A program made the translations under genes and the position numbers. The notes beneath the pieces are model-generated. The model was given only the letters and a program-made list of their open reading frames with translations, was not told where the DNA came from and ran no database searches. From Bolinopsis microptera (taxonomy: Eukaryota; Ctenophora; Tentaculata; Lobata; Bolinopsidae), in the NCBI RefSeq assembly GCF_026151205.1, contig NC_087076.1, positions 18,465,419 to 18,525,418 on the forward strand: DNA of 60,000 nucleotides, given 5' to 3'. This document shows, in pieces, positions 12,061 to 30,900 of the stretch; within the stretch, counting starts at the first letter, position 1, and each line of letters begins with the position of its first letter.

Positions 12061-12258
12061 AGTCTCAAAAACCGATTTAGAACCTTACAATAACCGCTCA
12101 AGAACCATTTAGCAACTATTTTAGACAATGTATTATCTGAGACTAAGGACCATCCAGTAACTGTTAATTCGCCGTTGGTAACCGTTAAGAAGCCATTCAA
12201 TCACCGTTAAGTAACCGTTCAATTACCGTTAAGTAACAGTTCAGTAACCGTTCTAACC
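12010..12258. repeat. Degenerate AACCGTTAAG-type repeat
   Basis: AACCGT / AACCATT / AACTGTT words recur every ~9-20 bases and become regular at 12190-12255 (ACCGTTAAGTAACCGTTC). It ends just before a CTTTTCAG acceptor at 12272. Confidence 0.65.
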
Positions 12259-12272
12259 CACCACCTTTTCAG

Positions 12273-17743
<5,471 letters not shown>

Positions 17744-18690
17744 TAGGGCTGTCTTTAGGAAATATTGATGGTAACCATCATTATCATCTTCATACTCACC
17801 ATTCGTTAGAAACGTTAACGTTGTCAATTAGATGTGCGCTGTTTTGCACAGACACAGTTTCAACAGAGATAGTGCGAAAGAGAGAGAGAGAGAGGCGCGT
17901 GATAGTCACGTGACAAACTCTGCGAAAGTAACTATGGTAACTTGCTCTAGAACTACATGTTACACTGACTGGTTCCCATACACAATGTGGACGTTAAATA
18001 TGTGGACGTCGTTGTCAGGACGGTATCACGAGAGCAACGCTGTAACGCCTCCCTACACCTATGCTACATATAATAGCTCCTCAACTGCAGATGTATTTCC
18101 GTGAGGGACACGGATAGAGAGAGAAACCTGGGTTTGTGCTGAATACATGTTTATGATAATATCAGCTATTTTAACTGTTATAAAAGATGCATCCTTGTGA
18201 GTGTGGCGCGTGTAGGTTTAGCCGTGTTCATCAAGTTTTTAAATTTCAAGATTTGAAACAGCAGTATTTTAAATGTGTGCTAACGCTTAAAAACGGTTTT
18301 GTAATTAATTCTTAAGTCATTTATTAATTCTTAAGTCATCTGTGCGTTTGTGTTATGTTTTTTGTTCGTATGTACGTTTCACGGTTATCAGTATCACCAT
18401 TCGTCACGGAGAGATATAACAACTCACACACATTCAATATTCATATAATCCACTCGACAACTTAAATTTGATTTGAATAAGATGAATAACTGTGACATGC
18501 TTGTTATTGATTTCTGAATATGAATTTGAAATTTGATACACTCTATAACGGGAACTTAATAAACTTATAAACTAAAATAGTTGCTGTAAAACGAAATCAC
18601 ATATTTATATTGAGTGTTGCTTTTTGTAAGTATTTTCTTATATATAACACTAGTTTTTATTGATCAAGATATTCAAAATTTTCATTGCAT
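17744..18690 (+). other. PTPN9 3' UTR and downstream sequence
   Basis: Non-coding, with an (AG)n run near 17879-17893 and a consensus AATAAA at 18558-18563. The transcript end is not demonstrable from sequence alone. Confidence 0.4.
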
Positions 18691-21600
18691 CAAAGTTTTA
18701 TCCGGATATACTGCTTCCAGTGCCTTGATGGCGACTTGTTGCTTGTGTCACTCTCACCGACCTCACTGATTGGTCAGTGGTCAAAATTTCAGTCAAAATT
18801 GCGAAATTTCGGTCAAGGGTACGGCAGAAAAGCTCCTCTTCAAAAATCTTCTAAAGAATTAAAAGTAGCAGTATTCTTCTAAACTTACGACTTTAACATT
18901 TAAGGAACTAAAAGTAGCTGTATTTCGCCGTTAAACTACAGCTTATACATTATATTATTAGTATTAATGTTATACTGTTTACATCATGATTGAGTCGTAA
19001 TTCAAAAGCTAATTTGACAAGAACAAAGAAGTGCGGCTGGTCGCGTCACTTGACGTCATTTTGAATATGTCCTACTTGTAGGACATATTTTGGAGGACTT
19101 CGACGCGCCGCGCAAACTAGCATTCTTGCTTCGCAGAGCAACGATCTCGATGGGTTGACACCGTCAATCAAGACATATTCAAAATGTTCATTGCATCAAC
19201 GTTTTCTCCGGATATATAACTGCTTCCATTAAGTTGATTGGACCTGTTGTAGCGCGATGCACTACTGGGCTTGTATCACGTGGTGACCCCCACGGTCGCT
19301 TCACTTCGTGCGCGGCGGGTCATACAACGTATGACAATACTGGGCCGCGCCGCGCATCCAATAATCAATTATGCTTCTCGCAACCACTGTGCACTGGGCC
19401 CCGCCGCGGCTGTGAGGGATTGACATCGTGAATCATGAACTGCTCCCACTACATTGATGGTGACTTGTGTCATTCTCACCGACCAGCGAAATTTCGGTCA
19501 TGGGGATGGCTTGCTACACGTTGTATACCTTTGTCATACGTTGTATGACCCGCCGCGCACGAAGTGCGCGGCTCCCCCTGTATCGTCGAAGCGACCGTGG
19601 GGGTCACCACGTGACCACGTGATACAACTACTCCTGGGGAGCCAACTTTAAATTTACGAGACGGAAATTTTGTTGAAAACCGGAAGGTTCTATTTATTTT
19701 ACTTTTGGAGATATACACCAGTCGGTAGGGTTTGCTGGGTAGAACTTTGAGTACCTCGATCGTATCTTGTACCTTACTGGGCCGCGCTCAGCCTGTCATT
19801 CCGCCAAATCTTTATTCGGTTTATGAACATAATAGCCTGGGGTCCTCAGGTAACTTGTACCATCCTCAGTGACCATGTAAGTGGTAAGATGGTCATTGGT
19901 CATTCAAGAAAAATTCAGTAAAAACAGCGAAATTTGGTCGCAGAAAGCTTTGTAGGTTTACAACCTACCAGGACGCGCGCCGAGTTGGACTCGTCGACGG
20001 TCCAATATATGGAACAGATATTTTACGAGTATCACCCGTTAAAGAAAGCTAAAATTCGAATACGTCCTACCAGTACCACTACCGGTAGGACATATTCAAA
20101 ATGTTCATTGTATCAACTTTTTCAGCTCCGGATATATACTGCTTCCACTACCTTTGACCTTGATGACGACTTGTGTCACTCTCACCGACCTCACTGATTG
20201 CATGAATGCATGGTCAGTGGTCAAAATTTCAGTAAAAAATAAAAACCGCGAAATTTCGGTCAAGGGGACGCGTTGACCATTGTTAATAGGTAGTGCGCCA
20301 TCGCACATCGACAGTGAGCCGCGCGTACCGACTGTAGGATGGTTTTTTAGCGCTAATTTTGGCCAGCACAATTGTCTTCAAACAAATAGATTGTAGATAT
20401 TGAGTATCCTTCCCGACCTCCAATTGCAACAAAAATTGGTAAGCTTACTCATAGACTTACAAGGAAAGTGTCCGAAAAATTTAAAGCATATCCAACCATT
20501 AAACATTATGTTATTGACGAATGTTACTCGTCTAAATTTCTTCGAAATAGCGCGCGCCGCTTTCTTCTCGAAGCAAGTGCTACGAAGCAAGTGCTACGAA
20601 GTAGCGCGCGCCGGGCCAGACCATTAACAATGGTCAATTATGTTCCAGCTAAAAGCAGTGTATTTTGCTCCATTTTGATCACTATAATATCAACTCCGAT
20701 ATCCACCAAATTTTCGGACAGTTGTGAAACACAGTGGCTGCAAAAGCGCAAATTGCGAACTAAGTATTTTGCGCGTTTTCGCGCGTTTTGACAGGATATA
20801 TATTATAAGCACTCTTTAAATGCTTTTCATAAATTCCAGAACAATCCTTTTAGTATGATTTTTAATACAACATACAATTTATGGTCTAAATATCATTATC
20901 TAGCAATTTTGAAATTTCTAGCTTAACTGTAAATAGAGTTAAGTGCATTTTAAAACAAGTAAAAGTCTTCCATTTTGTTTTGATCATAACAATATTTTAA
21001 CTAAGTAAAAGTAATTGAAAGCCCTATTGGTGATTGAAGGTCGTCGCCAATTTTCAGAATGATCTCATTCAAGGAACCGAAGATATATCCGAATAATACG
21101 ACAAAAATCAACGAATTTGGCCAAATTGCGCGACTTTCATTACCTGAGGACCCCAGGCTATTATGTTCATTAACATAATAACCGAATATAGATTTGGCGG
21201 AATGACAGGCTGAGCGCGGCCCAGTAAGACTTTCACAGCTACTTTTGCTTTAACGGGTGATACTCGTAAAATATCTGTTCCATATATTGGACCGTCGACG
21301 AGTCCAACTCGGCGCGCGTCCTAGTAGGTTGTAAACCTTCAACTTTTGCTCCAAAAGCCGCGCACCATCAAATATGGCACCTAGGCGAAACTCACTGATC
21401 TTTCCAAAAAGGTATGATTGATGATAAATTTGGTATTGTGAAAATTCTCATACATCATAGTCTCTAGAAAACAGTGGTACAAAAATTTTAAAAATCCGAG
21501 CAAGTTTATTTTTATCGTGCACCCCTATAATGTTAATTGTTAATGGTCTGTCCCGGCACGCGCTACTTTTAACTTTGTTGACCATTGTTAATGGTGTGGC

Positions 21601-21960
21601 CCGGCGCGCGCTACTTCGTAGAACATTTCGAGAAAAAAGCGGCGCGCGCTACTTCGAAGAAATTTAGACGAGTAACATCCGTCAAGGGGACGCGCGGCAG
21701 CCCGCAGAAAAGCTCCTCTTCAAAAAATCTTACAACCATTTTTCCTTGATCCATCAAAGATTTCTCTAGATATACAGCTTTAAGTACTTCCATCGTAATT
21801 CGTAACTTGTAATTTATATAGGAAGCAGTAAAACTATAAGTATAACAGCATTTTTATGTTCATATGGAGTTACCTGAGGACCCCAGGCTATTATGTTCAT
21901 TAACAAATAAAGATTTGGCGGAATGACAGGCTGAGCGCGGCCCAGTAAATATGGAGTGGC
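18690..21960. mobile_element. Composite GC-rich inverted-repeat region
   Basis: No gene. Sequence modules recur in opposite orientations. TACTGGGCCGCGCTCAGCC to CTGGGGTCCTCAGGTAAC (19778-19857) is inverted at 21140-21229 and repeated at 21870-21947. The module ending GTTTACAACCTACCAGGACG through CGAGTATCACCCGTTAAAG (19954-20045) is inverted at 21250-21340. ACTCGTCTAAATTTCTTCGA with GCGCGCGCC (20527-20640) is inverted at 21580-21690. ATACAACGTATGAC with CGCGCGG (19234-19345) is inverted at 19510-19630. The arrangement suggests nested foldback elements. Related fragments lie at 41820, 42460 and 45270. Confidence 0.75.
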
Positions 21961-22921
21961 AAGTATTGCAGCACTTTTAGTTTCACTGCTATATTTTATA
22001 GTATAATTAGTACTATTGAATATTTGAATCGGGCTACCAGGTTTCTTATCTATGACTATATTCTATACTTACAGTATACATTTTAAACTGCTGAGATTTA
22101 ATTTATCTCAGATGAATTTTGCACTTTTTATTGAAGTCGAGAGACTGATTGATAAACTTATAAAATATTAACGGGCGCTTTACTTGAACTCTTTGGAAAT
22201 CAGTTGCTTGAGATTATAACCTTTCTTATCTGGCTTAACAGTGTTTTTCAAGACCATACGTTCAAATAAATTAGAATAGAGTCAATTTTATCAATAATGC
22301 AATGTTATATTAGATAAAATCAACTTTGGCATCAAATTCCTCTGTACTGTGGCCGCATTCATCAGCTGTAAATTTGGAAATGTGAACACATTATTTTTGA
22401 AAAAAATGTATAACCAATTTTTACAAAATTGCATAAACTCCTCAAATTGCATCATTATAATTAATTATAATTCATAATATTTCATCATTACTCATTGTAA
22501 GCCTGTAATTATTAATATGATAATGGGCACATGATAAGGAAAAAAATGTTACTTATAAAATAAGGGTATCTTTGGATGCTTGCATTTTAAATAGTAGTTG
22601 TAGAAATTAGGAAGTATAGTAAGGTAGTATAGTAAGGTAGTGCACTAGTGCAGGTAGGCAGTCATAGGAGCCCAAAAATCGACATCACCATAAAACAGTA
22701 CACCACTATAACAATTGTCAAGTTATAACATTTAGTGAAGTAAAGAACCATTGTTAACCATTGCAGCGCCCTATCATGTGCTAGAGGAGTCGGACTTCAT
22801 GCAAGTGTCCTAATTTTTGAGAGGTTTCCAATTTGTCCCTTTAGCAGTGCATCATCACCAGACTAACATTGCTTCTCCGCACTATGTGTTCTGTCAATAT
22901 TTTAGGCTACTGATAGATCCG
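21961..22921. other. Intergenic region between two convergent genes
   Basis: AT-rich, with a short AGTATAGTAAGGT tandem at about 22612-22640. This should contain the 3' UTR of the minus-strand WD40 gene. Confidence 0.45.
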
Positions 22922-24911
22922 TCAAATTGGAGCAGGACTATTGTTCTGTCTGTTGAACGATTTGTAAGCGTTCCAGATACAAATACTGCTGTCCCACGCT
23001 ATACTGATGTACTGAGAACGTTCCGGAACGTGCATCAGTCCCCTGACTGAGTCCCGGTGTCCGGTGTGAGTCTGAACTCGCTTCATTGTTCCTCCTTCGT
23101 AGACTCTGTGAGAAATGTGTGACTGTGACATAAACGTGCAAGTACAGTATCGAACAGTTGGTCTCCAAGTTTAAGTGTAATTATATTTTAATTTTGACCT
23201 TAAAGCGGCCAGATTTTCGCCACCATGTTATAAAACTTGAGATCCACTGGAAGTTACAACTTATAGATGATTCCCATGATTTAACTGAAAATATGGATTT
23301 TATTTTAAAGTCCATGATTTGGACAATAAACAGTTAGGATTTAAGGAATGCAAAAGTACACTGACCTGATGATATCTTGCAGACCCACGATCACGGCCCC
23401 ATTAACAAGATCACAAGTTAGAGCAGTAATGGGACACTGAAATTCGTGAAAAATTAATTATCCAATTGGTAACTAATGATACTAATTGTATCATTAGAAT
23501 GCGAAATTCGGTGAGAAAACCACCCGAAAAAATAAGGAAACCGAAAAATATAACCATAAAACTTGATAAATTCCAACTAACAAACCACCGATGTAAACTT
23601 CTTACCAATTAGTTACAATAATGTCAGACCTGTGTGTCAGTTACAGTTGTTGTTGTCTCTAGATAGCCGTGTTTGTGAACGCTCCAAGTTCTCAGGGTAC
23701 AGTCGTCACTTCCTGACACCCACATCGAGCACAAGTCGTTCCATACCACGTGCGACACCTCGCTCTCGTGTCCTGCCCACGTGCAATTATTAGAACTCGT
23801 TTCAATTGTAAAAAACCCGTGAATGTGTGATAATATAAACTATTACATTTATTGAAGATTATGTAATGTAATTGTAACGTGATGGAAATATTTTAAACGG
23901 GTATATCCTGTCAAAACCCAGGATGCACTACCTGAAGAATTCGTTTTAACTTTGTTTGAAAAGCATTAATAAGATTGCTAAAGTTCATACCTTGAAGTAC
24001 GTGCAAAAGGTTCCAGGATTTGACAGAGGTAGCGAACTTGCGAATGTAGATAAGTTTGTCAGCTGAAGAGTAAGCAAACTCTCTTCTTGATTTTGCGTAA
24101 GCCACATCTGTTATCACCTCTTCTGATGCTGCCTGTAGTTAAATGTAAACGTGAGTGGTATCACTGTAGTCTGCTACAAAAACGTGACTTTATGATTCAT
24201 GTTCAAAAAGTTGGTTGGAAACTGAAAGCATCAAGTGGTATTCAAAAGTTGAACAAAATTACAGCCTCAATTATCATAATCAAGCAGTTGTTGCCTGTCG
24301 GACATAATTCGGACATCACATAAATGGGACATGTGAGCAAGCGAATAATCGGATCTATTCTGATTATTCTAACCTCTGATCCAGAAGAGTTGGTGTAAGT
24401 ACCGACTAGAGTTCCAAGTTGTAAGTTCCACAAGCACAGTCTCCTGTCTGCCCCACAGCTTATTAAATGACTCGTGCTCATGTACGATTCTTGGGGGACA
24501 ACTGCTGCACCTGCAATTAATAAACACAGTCACGTGACCTCATTTTACCCTCACGTGACGTCTTCATATCTAAACGTGACGTCATTATACCTCCGGTGAC
24601 GTCACAAAACCTGGGTTTTTAAGCGGGAGAAGCTGCACTATTGACTATGTCTTATATCCGGACGATTGGAGTAATATGTATATATTTTAGTTGTTTGATC
24701 AATTTCGGGTCCAACATTAAAATATCAACATTTAAGTGCACTTAAACACGTTTTCATTTTAAAATATGAAGTAGGCAATCTGAAACAACAAGGAGTGCGG
24801 TGCTCTATTAGGGGTCGTTCACATATTACGTAATCAGCTGAGGGGGAGGGGGGTTTCCGAATGATTACGCTAGTGTAATTTTGACACAATAGCTATGTGT
24901 AAAACTGATTA

Positions 24912-24946
<35 letters not shown>

Positions 24947-27900
24947 AAATGTTCCAAAAAATGATTACGTAATATGTGAACGACCCCTTAATAAGAAGGA
25001 AGATGATTAACAGATTAAAACTCGAAATTGTATTGTGAAAGTTGTATATAACGTTGACTTGATTGAGTCCTAAAATTAAAAACGCCCACTTATTTACTAG
25101 TACAATAATTAGTGTAAGGGGTTTTTGCACAAAATTACTGAAATTTGACAGCGTTATTAATTATTAAAAACATCCAAACGCGCGCGCATTGCCGTCACGG
25201 TGAATACATTACAAGAGTTTTTTTCCATAAAAATTTATTCGCGCGTTACGCAAACATAAATGAACTTTTGGACTGCAGAAGGACTTTCGACTGAACTGTT
25301 CCCGATCGCGGGTCGCAAAAAATCAAGCGTTTTAAGGAATAACTCAGAATGATTTTGAATACTAAATAGATTCCACTACAAAATTTCCTTCAAACTTTCC
25401 AGATAGTAAGATTGGTATAAAACATGATAATCTGTCCAAGTTTGGGTCAATATCTGTGACCTGTGTGCCAATTTCAAGATGTCACTTCAAACAACAAAAT
25501 ATTTGTAAATCAGTGCATTCTACGGAATGTGGTCGATTATCTCGAAAACTGAATAACATTTTCAGAGATTAGGGCACAATAGTGACATACTGTGTGAGTT
25601 TAACCTCACCAGCATGATTATTAGCCTTTCATCTTTTGTCATGTTGACGGTCCCAAGGCCGTGTAAAGAGGGAGGTTTGTCTCTAGTGCAAAGCAGTGGA
25701 TCGAGTGCAATGGGTCAGCTGCTCATTCACCTTAAATTCCTTGCAACAGAAACGTCTAGTACTATAACTCAGTCTACTGTCGGGAACGGAATAACTGGAC
25801 TCCGAGGAGCCAGGAAGACAGTCAGAGGGCAAAGCCAGAATCTGGGACCCTCTAACCTGATGAGATCTACACGAACTTAAATGAGTCGTGTCACATTACA
25901 AACTGGATGTCCTGCTTCTCACCGAGACTCACTGGTCAGGAACAGACGAGAAGGTATTGAGCAATGGGGATCTAATCATCAAATGTGGTAGATCAGATGG
26001 GGTTCGCAAGCAGGGAGTGGGTATTGTTCTTTCTAAGTCAAGAATTCATTACTATCAGACAGTCCTGTATCTGAACGGGTGATGTCAGTTCGCTTACACC
26101 ACACAAAACACGTAAACATCAGCGTAGTTATTGGATATGCTACTACGGAGTACGGAGGATGCTATAAGTGCTGACAAAGATGCATTTTACAATCAGCTTA
26201 CTGGAGTTCTTGACAAGGTTCCTCATCGATCGGCAGGATGTACTTCTTTTGGGTGGGGAATTTAATAGATATCACTCCAACTTATCAGAAACGGCTAAAA
26301 AGTCTAAATTTTCACGAATCGTGTGCTTTTTCTATGTAAGCAAATACTTTGCCAACGTTGCTCGATCTTGACGCTCTTTTCCATGCGTTTTATTTGTTGA
26401 TAAAAACAATTTGATATTACAGTTATGTGAGCCTTTAAGCACGAATTCTGTTAAAACTACTCTCCTGTAAAATGTAAAAACAACTCCTAACATGCAACAA
26501 CAGCAACGGAAGACATTATGAAGGAGCAGCAACTTCAGGAATGTTTGTAGTGTCAGCTTTGGATCCAATCATGACGTGCAAAGAGCGTGCCGAAATCCAG
26601 CTCAAACAATAAACTTTATTAATGTTAAAATCAAACTTGAATAATCTTTAATGTGTGTCACGTCATCTTGCTTAATGGTCGGCTTGCTATGTATCCAGTT
26701 GTGAGTTGTTGCAGGGAATCGAGCAACAAACCACATCAGACACGCGCAGCACTTTTAACATTTTATTATTAATTTACAGAAAAACTTTAAACACAAGTCT
26801 CGACTGCTTTTCATTGAGTAGTGCAAATCATTGAATGATAAATTTATGAAAATTTGTACGTTACTTAATAACGGGTGATGAATAAAAAATGGGACTACAT
26901 GTTTTAAATTCCTCAGCTTCCACCTGAACAAAATTTTGATATTTTACCACAACCACCAGTTACTTTGAACGATACTCGAACAGTTTCCGCCCCCATTTGA
27001 TCAAATTGGTTGATCTTTGTCCCCGATAATGGTCTCGAACTAGGGGAGGGGTCCTATAAACATTTTACAGTAAAGCACTGTTCACAGAAGTCGCCTCACA
27101 GGTAGTTAAAGCTTCCATACAAAAAAATTTTTAGCAGAGAGTATGCCTAAACTTCCTATCTATCACATCCTAAAGCGATTTTAGCAGCAGAGGTCGGTAG
27201 CCAGAGCTACAGAGACAAAAAGGCCATCCTGTATTATAGCACTTACGAAAATGACCCAATAGGAACTGCTGGTGAGCCACATAACCGGCACCCTACCGAG
27301 ATCCCTGGTGATCCGTTTTGGCTGTACTCTCGGTTATATTTCCAGGGCAGTCACATGACTAAATGTTTGTTGTCTGAAAGGTGTCAAAGCCCCTAAGATT
27401 AGAGATAACACCCAAAAATGGGAAGTCGTGAGCAAATTCGAAAATATGTATAATCTTGACTAAACGCTATATTTTGCTATTGTTGAGAAGAAGTATTTCG
27501 GTCTGACTGTTGTCCATACGTCAAGAAGTAGGGAATTGTATGCTTAAGACTAGGGTTCAACACCCATCAGCGTAGCTAAAACCAGTTAGAAGATATTTGA
27601 GCTCAAAACAACCTGAGGGGTAAAATTTTACCGTGTGAAAGATCGAGGCTAGGTCAAACTATCGGCTTTAGCATGGTCTATAATGGTACCAAGTAAAAAT
27701 CAAAGTGCTTGGAGCCTTGCCTGGTGTTGTTCCTACAAGAAAATATCCCAAAGGGTGGAAGGTGGTTCGTTAGGATGGGGCTAGATCGTATTTTTCTGCG
27801 AAAACCACATCTTTACTTGCAGCCCATAGGGTTAATTTCGTCCCAAAAGTGATCGACCAAAGTAAATTTTGACAATCTCAACCCATAGAGGACTTCTTTA

Positions 27901-30900
27901 GAGTCCTGGCAACACATGTCCATGCCCGGAATATGGCTAGCAAGCATACATGGGCCTTAGGGCACAAAAGAAGAGACTGCGCCAACACGATTTTAGGCCC
28001 AACTGTACAGACGGATTTTTGAGCTTGAAGAAAGAAGCCCTCCTGAACCAATCAAAATGGGCTCATGGGCGCTTGTCATTGACCATACTTGTTCAAAATT
28101 GCCCGCTTTACAACGCTGTTTCATTGGTTTGAACCAAAAATAGTTTTATCGACACATCGCCCGTTAGGCCCTGTTACTGACCTGTTACTGACCTGTTACT
28201 GACCTGTTACTGACCTGTTACTGACCTGTTACTGACCTGTTACTGACCTGTTACTGACCTGTTACTGACCTGTTACTGACCTGTTACTGACCTGTTACTA
28301 ACCTGTTAGTTGTTACTGACCTGTTACTGACCTGTTACTGACCTGTCACTGACCAGTCACTGACCTGTTACTGACCTGTTACTGACCTGTTACTGACCTG
28401 TCACTGACCTGTTACTGACCTGTTACTGACCTGTCACTGACCTGTTACTGACCTGTTACTGACCTGTTACTAACCTGTTAGTTGTTACTGACCTGTTACT
28501 GGCCTGTTACTGACCTGTCACTGACCTGTTACTGACCAGTCACTGACCTGTTACTGACCTGTTACTGACCTGTTACTGACCTGTCACTGACCTGTTACTG
28601 ACCTGTTACTGACCTGTTACTGACCTGTCACTGACCTGTTACTGATCTGTTACTGACCTGTTACTGACCGGTTACTAACCTGTTAGTTGTTACTGACCAG
28701 TCACTGACCTGTTACTGACCTGTTACTGACCTGTTACTGACCTGTCACTGACCTGTTACTGACCTGTTACTAACCTGTTAGTTGTTACTGACCTGTTACT
28801 GACCTGTTACTGACCTGTCACTGACCAGTTACTGACCTGTTACTGACCTGTTACTGACCTGTTACTGACCTGTCACTGACCTGTTACTGACCTGTTACTG
28901 ACCTGTCACTGACCTGTTACTGACCTGTTACTAACCTGTTAGTTGTTACTGACCTGTTACTGGCCTGTTACTGACCTGTCACTGACCTGTTACTGACCTG
29001 TTACTGACCTGTTACTGACATGTTACTGACCTGTTACTGACCTGTTACTGACCTGTCACTGACCTGTTACTGATCTGTTACTAACCTGTTAGTTGTTACT
29101 GACCTGTTACTGACCTGTTACTGACCTGTCACTGACCTGTTACTGACCTGTTACTGACCTGTTACTGACCTGTCACTGACCTGTTACTGACCTGTTACTG
29201 ACCTGTTACTGACCTGTTACTGACCTGTCACTGACCTGTTACTGACCTGTTACTAACCTGTAAGTTGTTACTGACCTGTTACTGACCTGTCACTGACCTG
29301 TTACTGACCTGTTACTGACCTGTTACTGACCTGTCACTGACCTGTTACTGACCTGTTACTGACCTGTTACTAACCTGTAAGTTGTTACTGACCTGTTACT
29401 GACCTGTCACTGACCTGTTACTGACCTGTTACTGACCTGTTACTGACCTGTCACTGACCTGTTACTGACCTGTTACTGACCTGTTACTGACCTGTTACTA
29501 ACCTGTTAGTTGTTACTGACCTGTTACTGACCTGTTACTGACCTGTTACTGACCTGTTACTGACCTGTTACTGACCTGTTACTGACTGTGAATGCTTGTT
29601 CAGGACTCGTTTACAGGTAAACCCAGCAACTCTGTTTGTCACAGCGCCATCTTCTATCGTTTGGAACAAGTTATCTCCTCCTAACAAGGTATTCAGTGAT
29701 TAATTAAGATTTGTAATTAACAAATGTTATTTTAGACGATCGGGTTAAATTACTTAATTTAATTAACTTACAAAAAAGTATTAATCCAATGGGAATTTAG
29801 CATACATATTCATACGTGAATTTTTCGAAATTTTACAAACACTGAAATGTTGTTAATTTATAGTTAACAAAATCAGCTAATTAATCAATTATTCAAATTA
29901 TAAGCTCGGTTAACCTGGTACGCTATCTCTCAGCTCATTCATGGCTTGTTCGTCAAACCCCCAAATGTAGATATGACAGTCATCCGCAACAGCTACCTAA
30001 CAATTAAAACAATGTTAAGTGACTATTGATTTAATACTATTTCTAAAGACTATTTTAACTATCGTCATGTAAAATTGGTAACAAGATCAGACAAATACTG
30101 GGCAGAAACCTACTTTGAAAGTGAGTAAGACGGTTATTGTGGCTCATTATCAGTATACTCACCAAAATATCAAGATCTTCCACAAAAAGCATCTTGTTAA
30201 TACTGCGACTTTTTCTTTCAGAACCGTTTAGTGGTGTTATGACGTCATAGTTTGAGAACTGGAGAGTTCTTGTCATATCCTGAAAGAGTGTTATTAATAT
30301 TCATATCCTACCTTTAGTCACCGTAAATTTCATACTGCCAAATGAGACCTTGTTTGGAAATGAGAATTTGTGAAATTCCAATGCTTTAAAGTCTACGATA
30401 GTGTTAAGGGAGTAGGGAGTTTTTATTAAAATTTTCTCGAAATTGACTTTATATAATAGTTGTTTCTAAAAGAGAGGAGTGATGTCTTTTTACTGCTTTT
30501 GATCCAATGGAAAAAAAATTGTTCTTAGCCGAATTTATCGCCGGTCAAATGTCAGCGCTTATGCGCAATTGTAATTGTGCGAGCGATTTTCGATTGCGTG
30601 CCTTGAAAATCGAATCTAAAAATCTATCTTCTTTTACACTTTTTTGAGCAGTCACCTTGTAACCTTCAGGATGTGTTCTAGGGATCACTCGAAAGAGATC
30701 ATCAGGTCAGAACTTTGAGACAGGCCTTTAAAAATCTTATATTTCATTTTGAAAATATTGGACCCCCCTCCACCCGGGGCCGTCTATAAATAAACAGTAT
30801 TTATAGACGACCATAGCAATAGTGATTGGGGGTTATGATATTTACGTTGATTTCCTAATAAGAATATGTTGCTATGTTTGAGGAGTTCTAATATTCATGA

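Noticed and set aside
24909-25130. Minus-strand frame ending in poly-proline
   Set aside because: The prolines come from the 30-base G run inside a MITE.
27182-27395. 70-codon frame without start in the WD40 intron
   Set aside because: Length is within chance expectation and no known motif is visible.
28171-29586. CRISPR-like array
   Set aside because: Units are only 11 bp, have no unique spacers, and lie in an animal intron.
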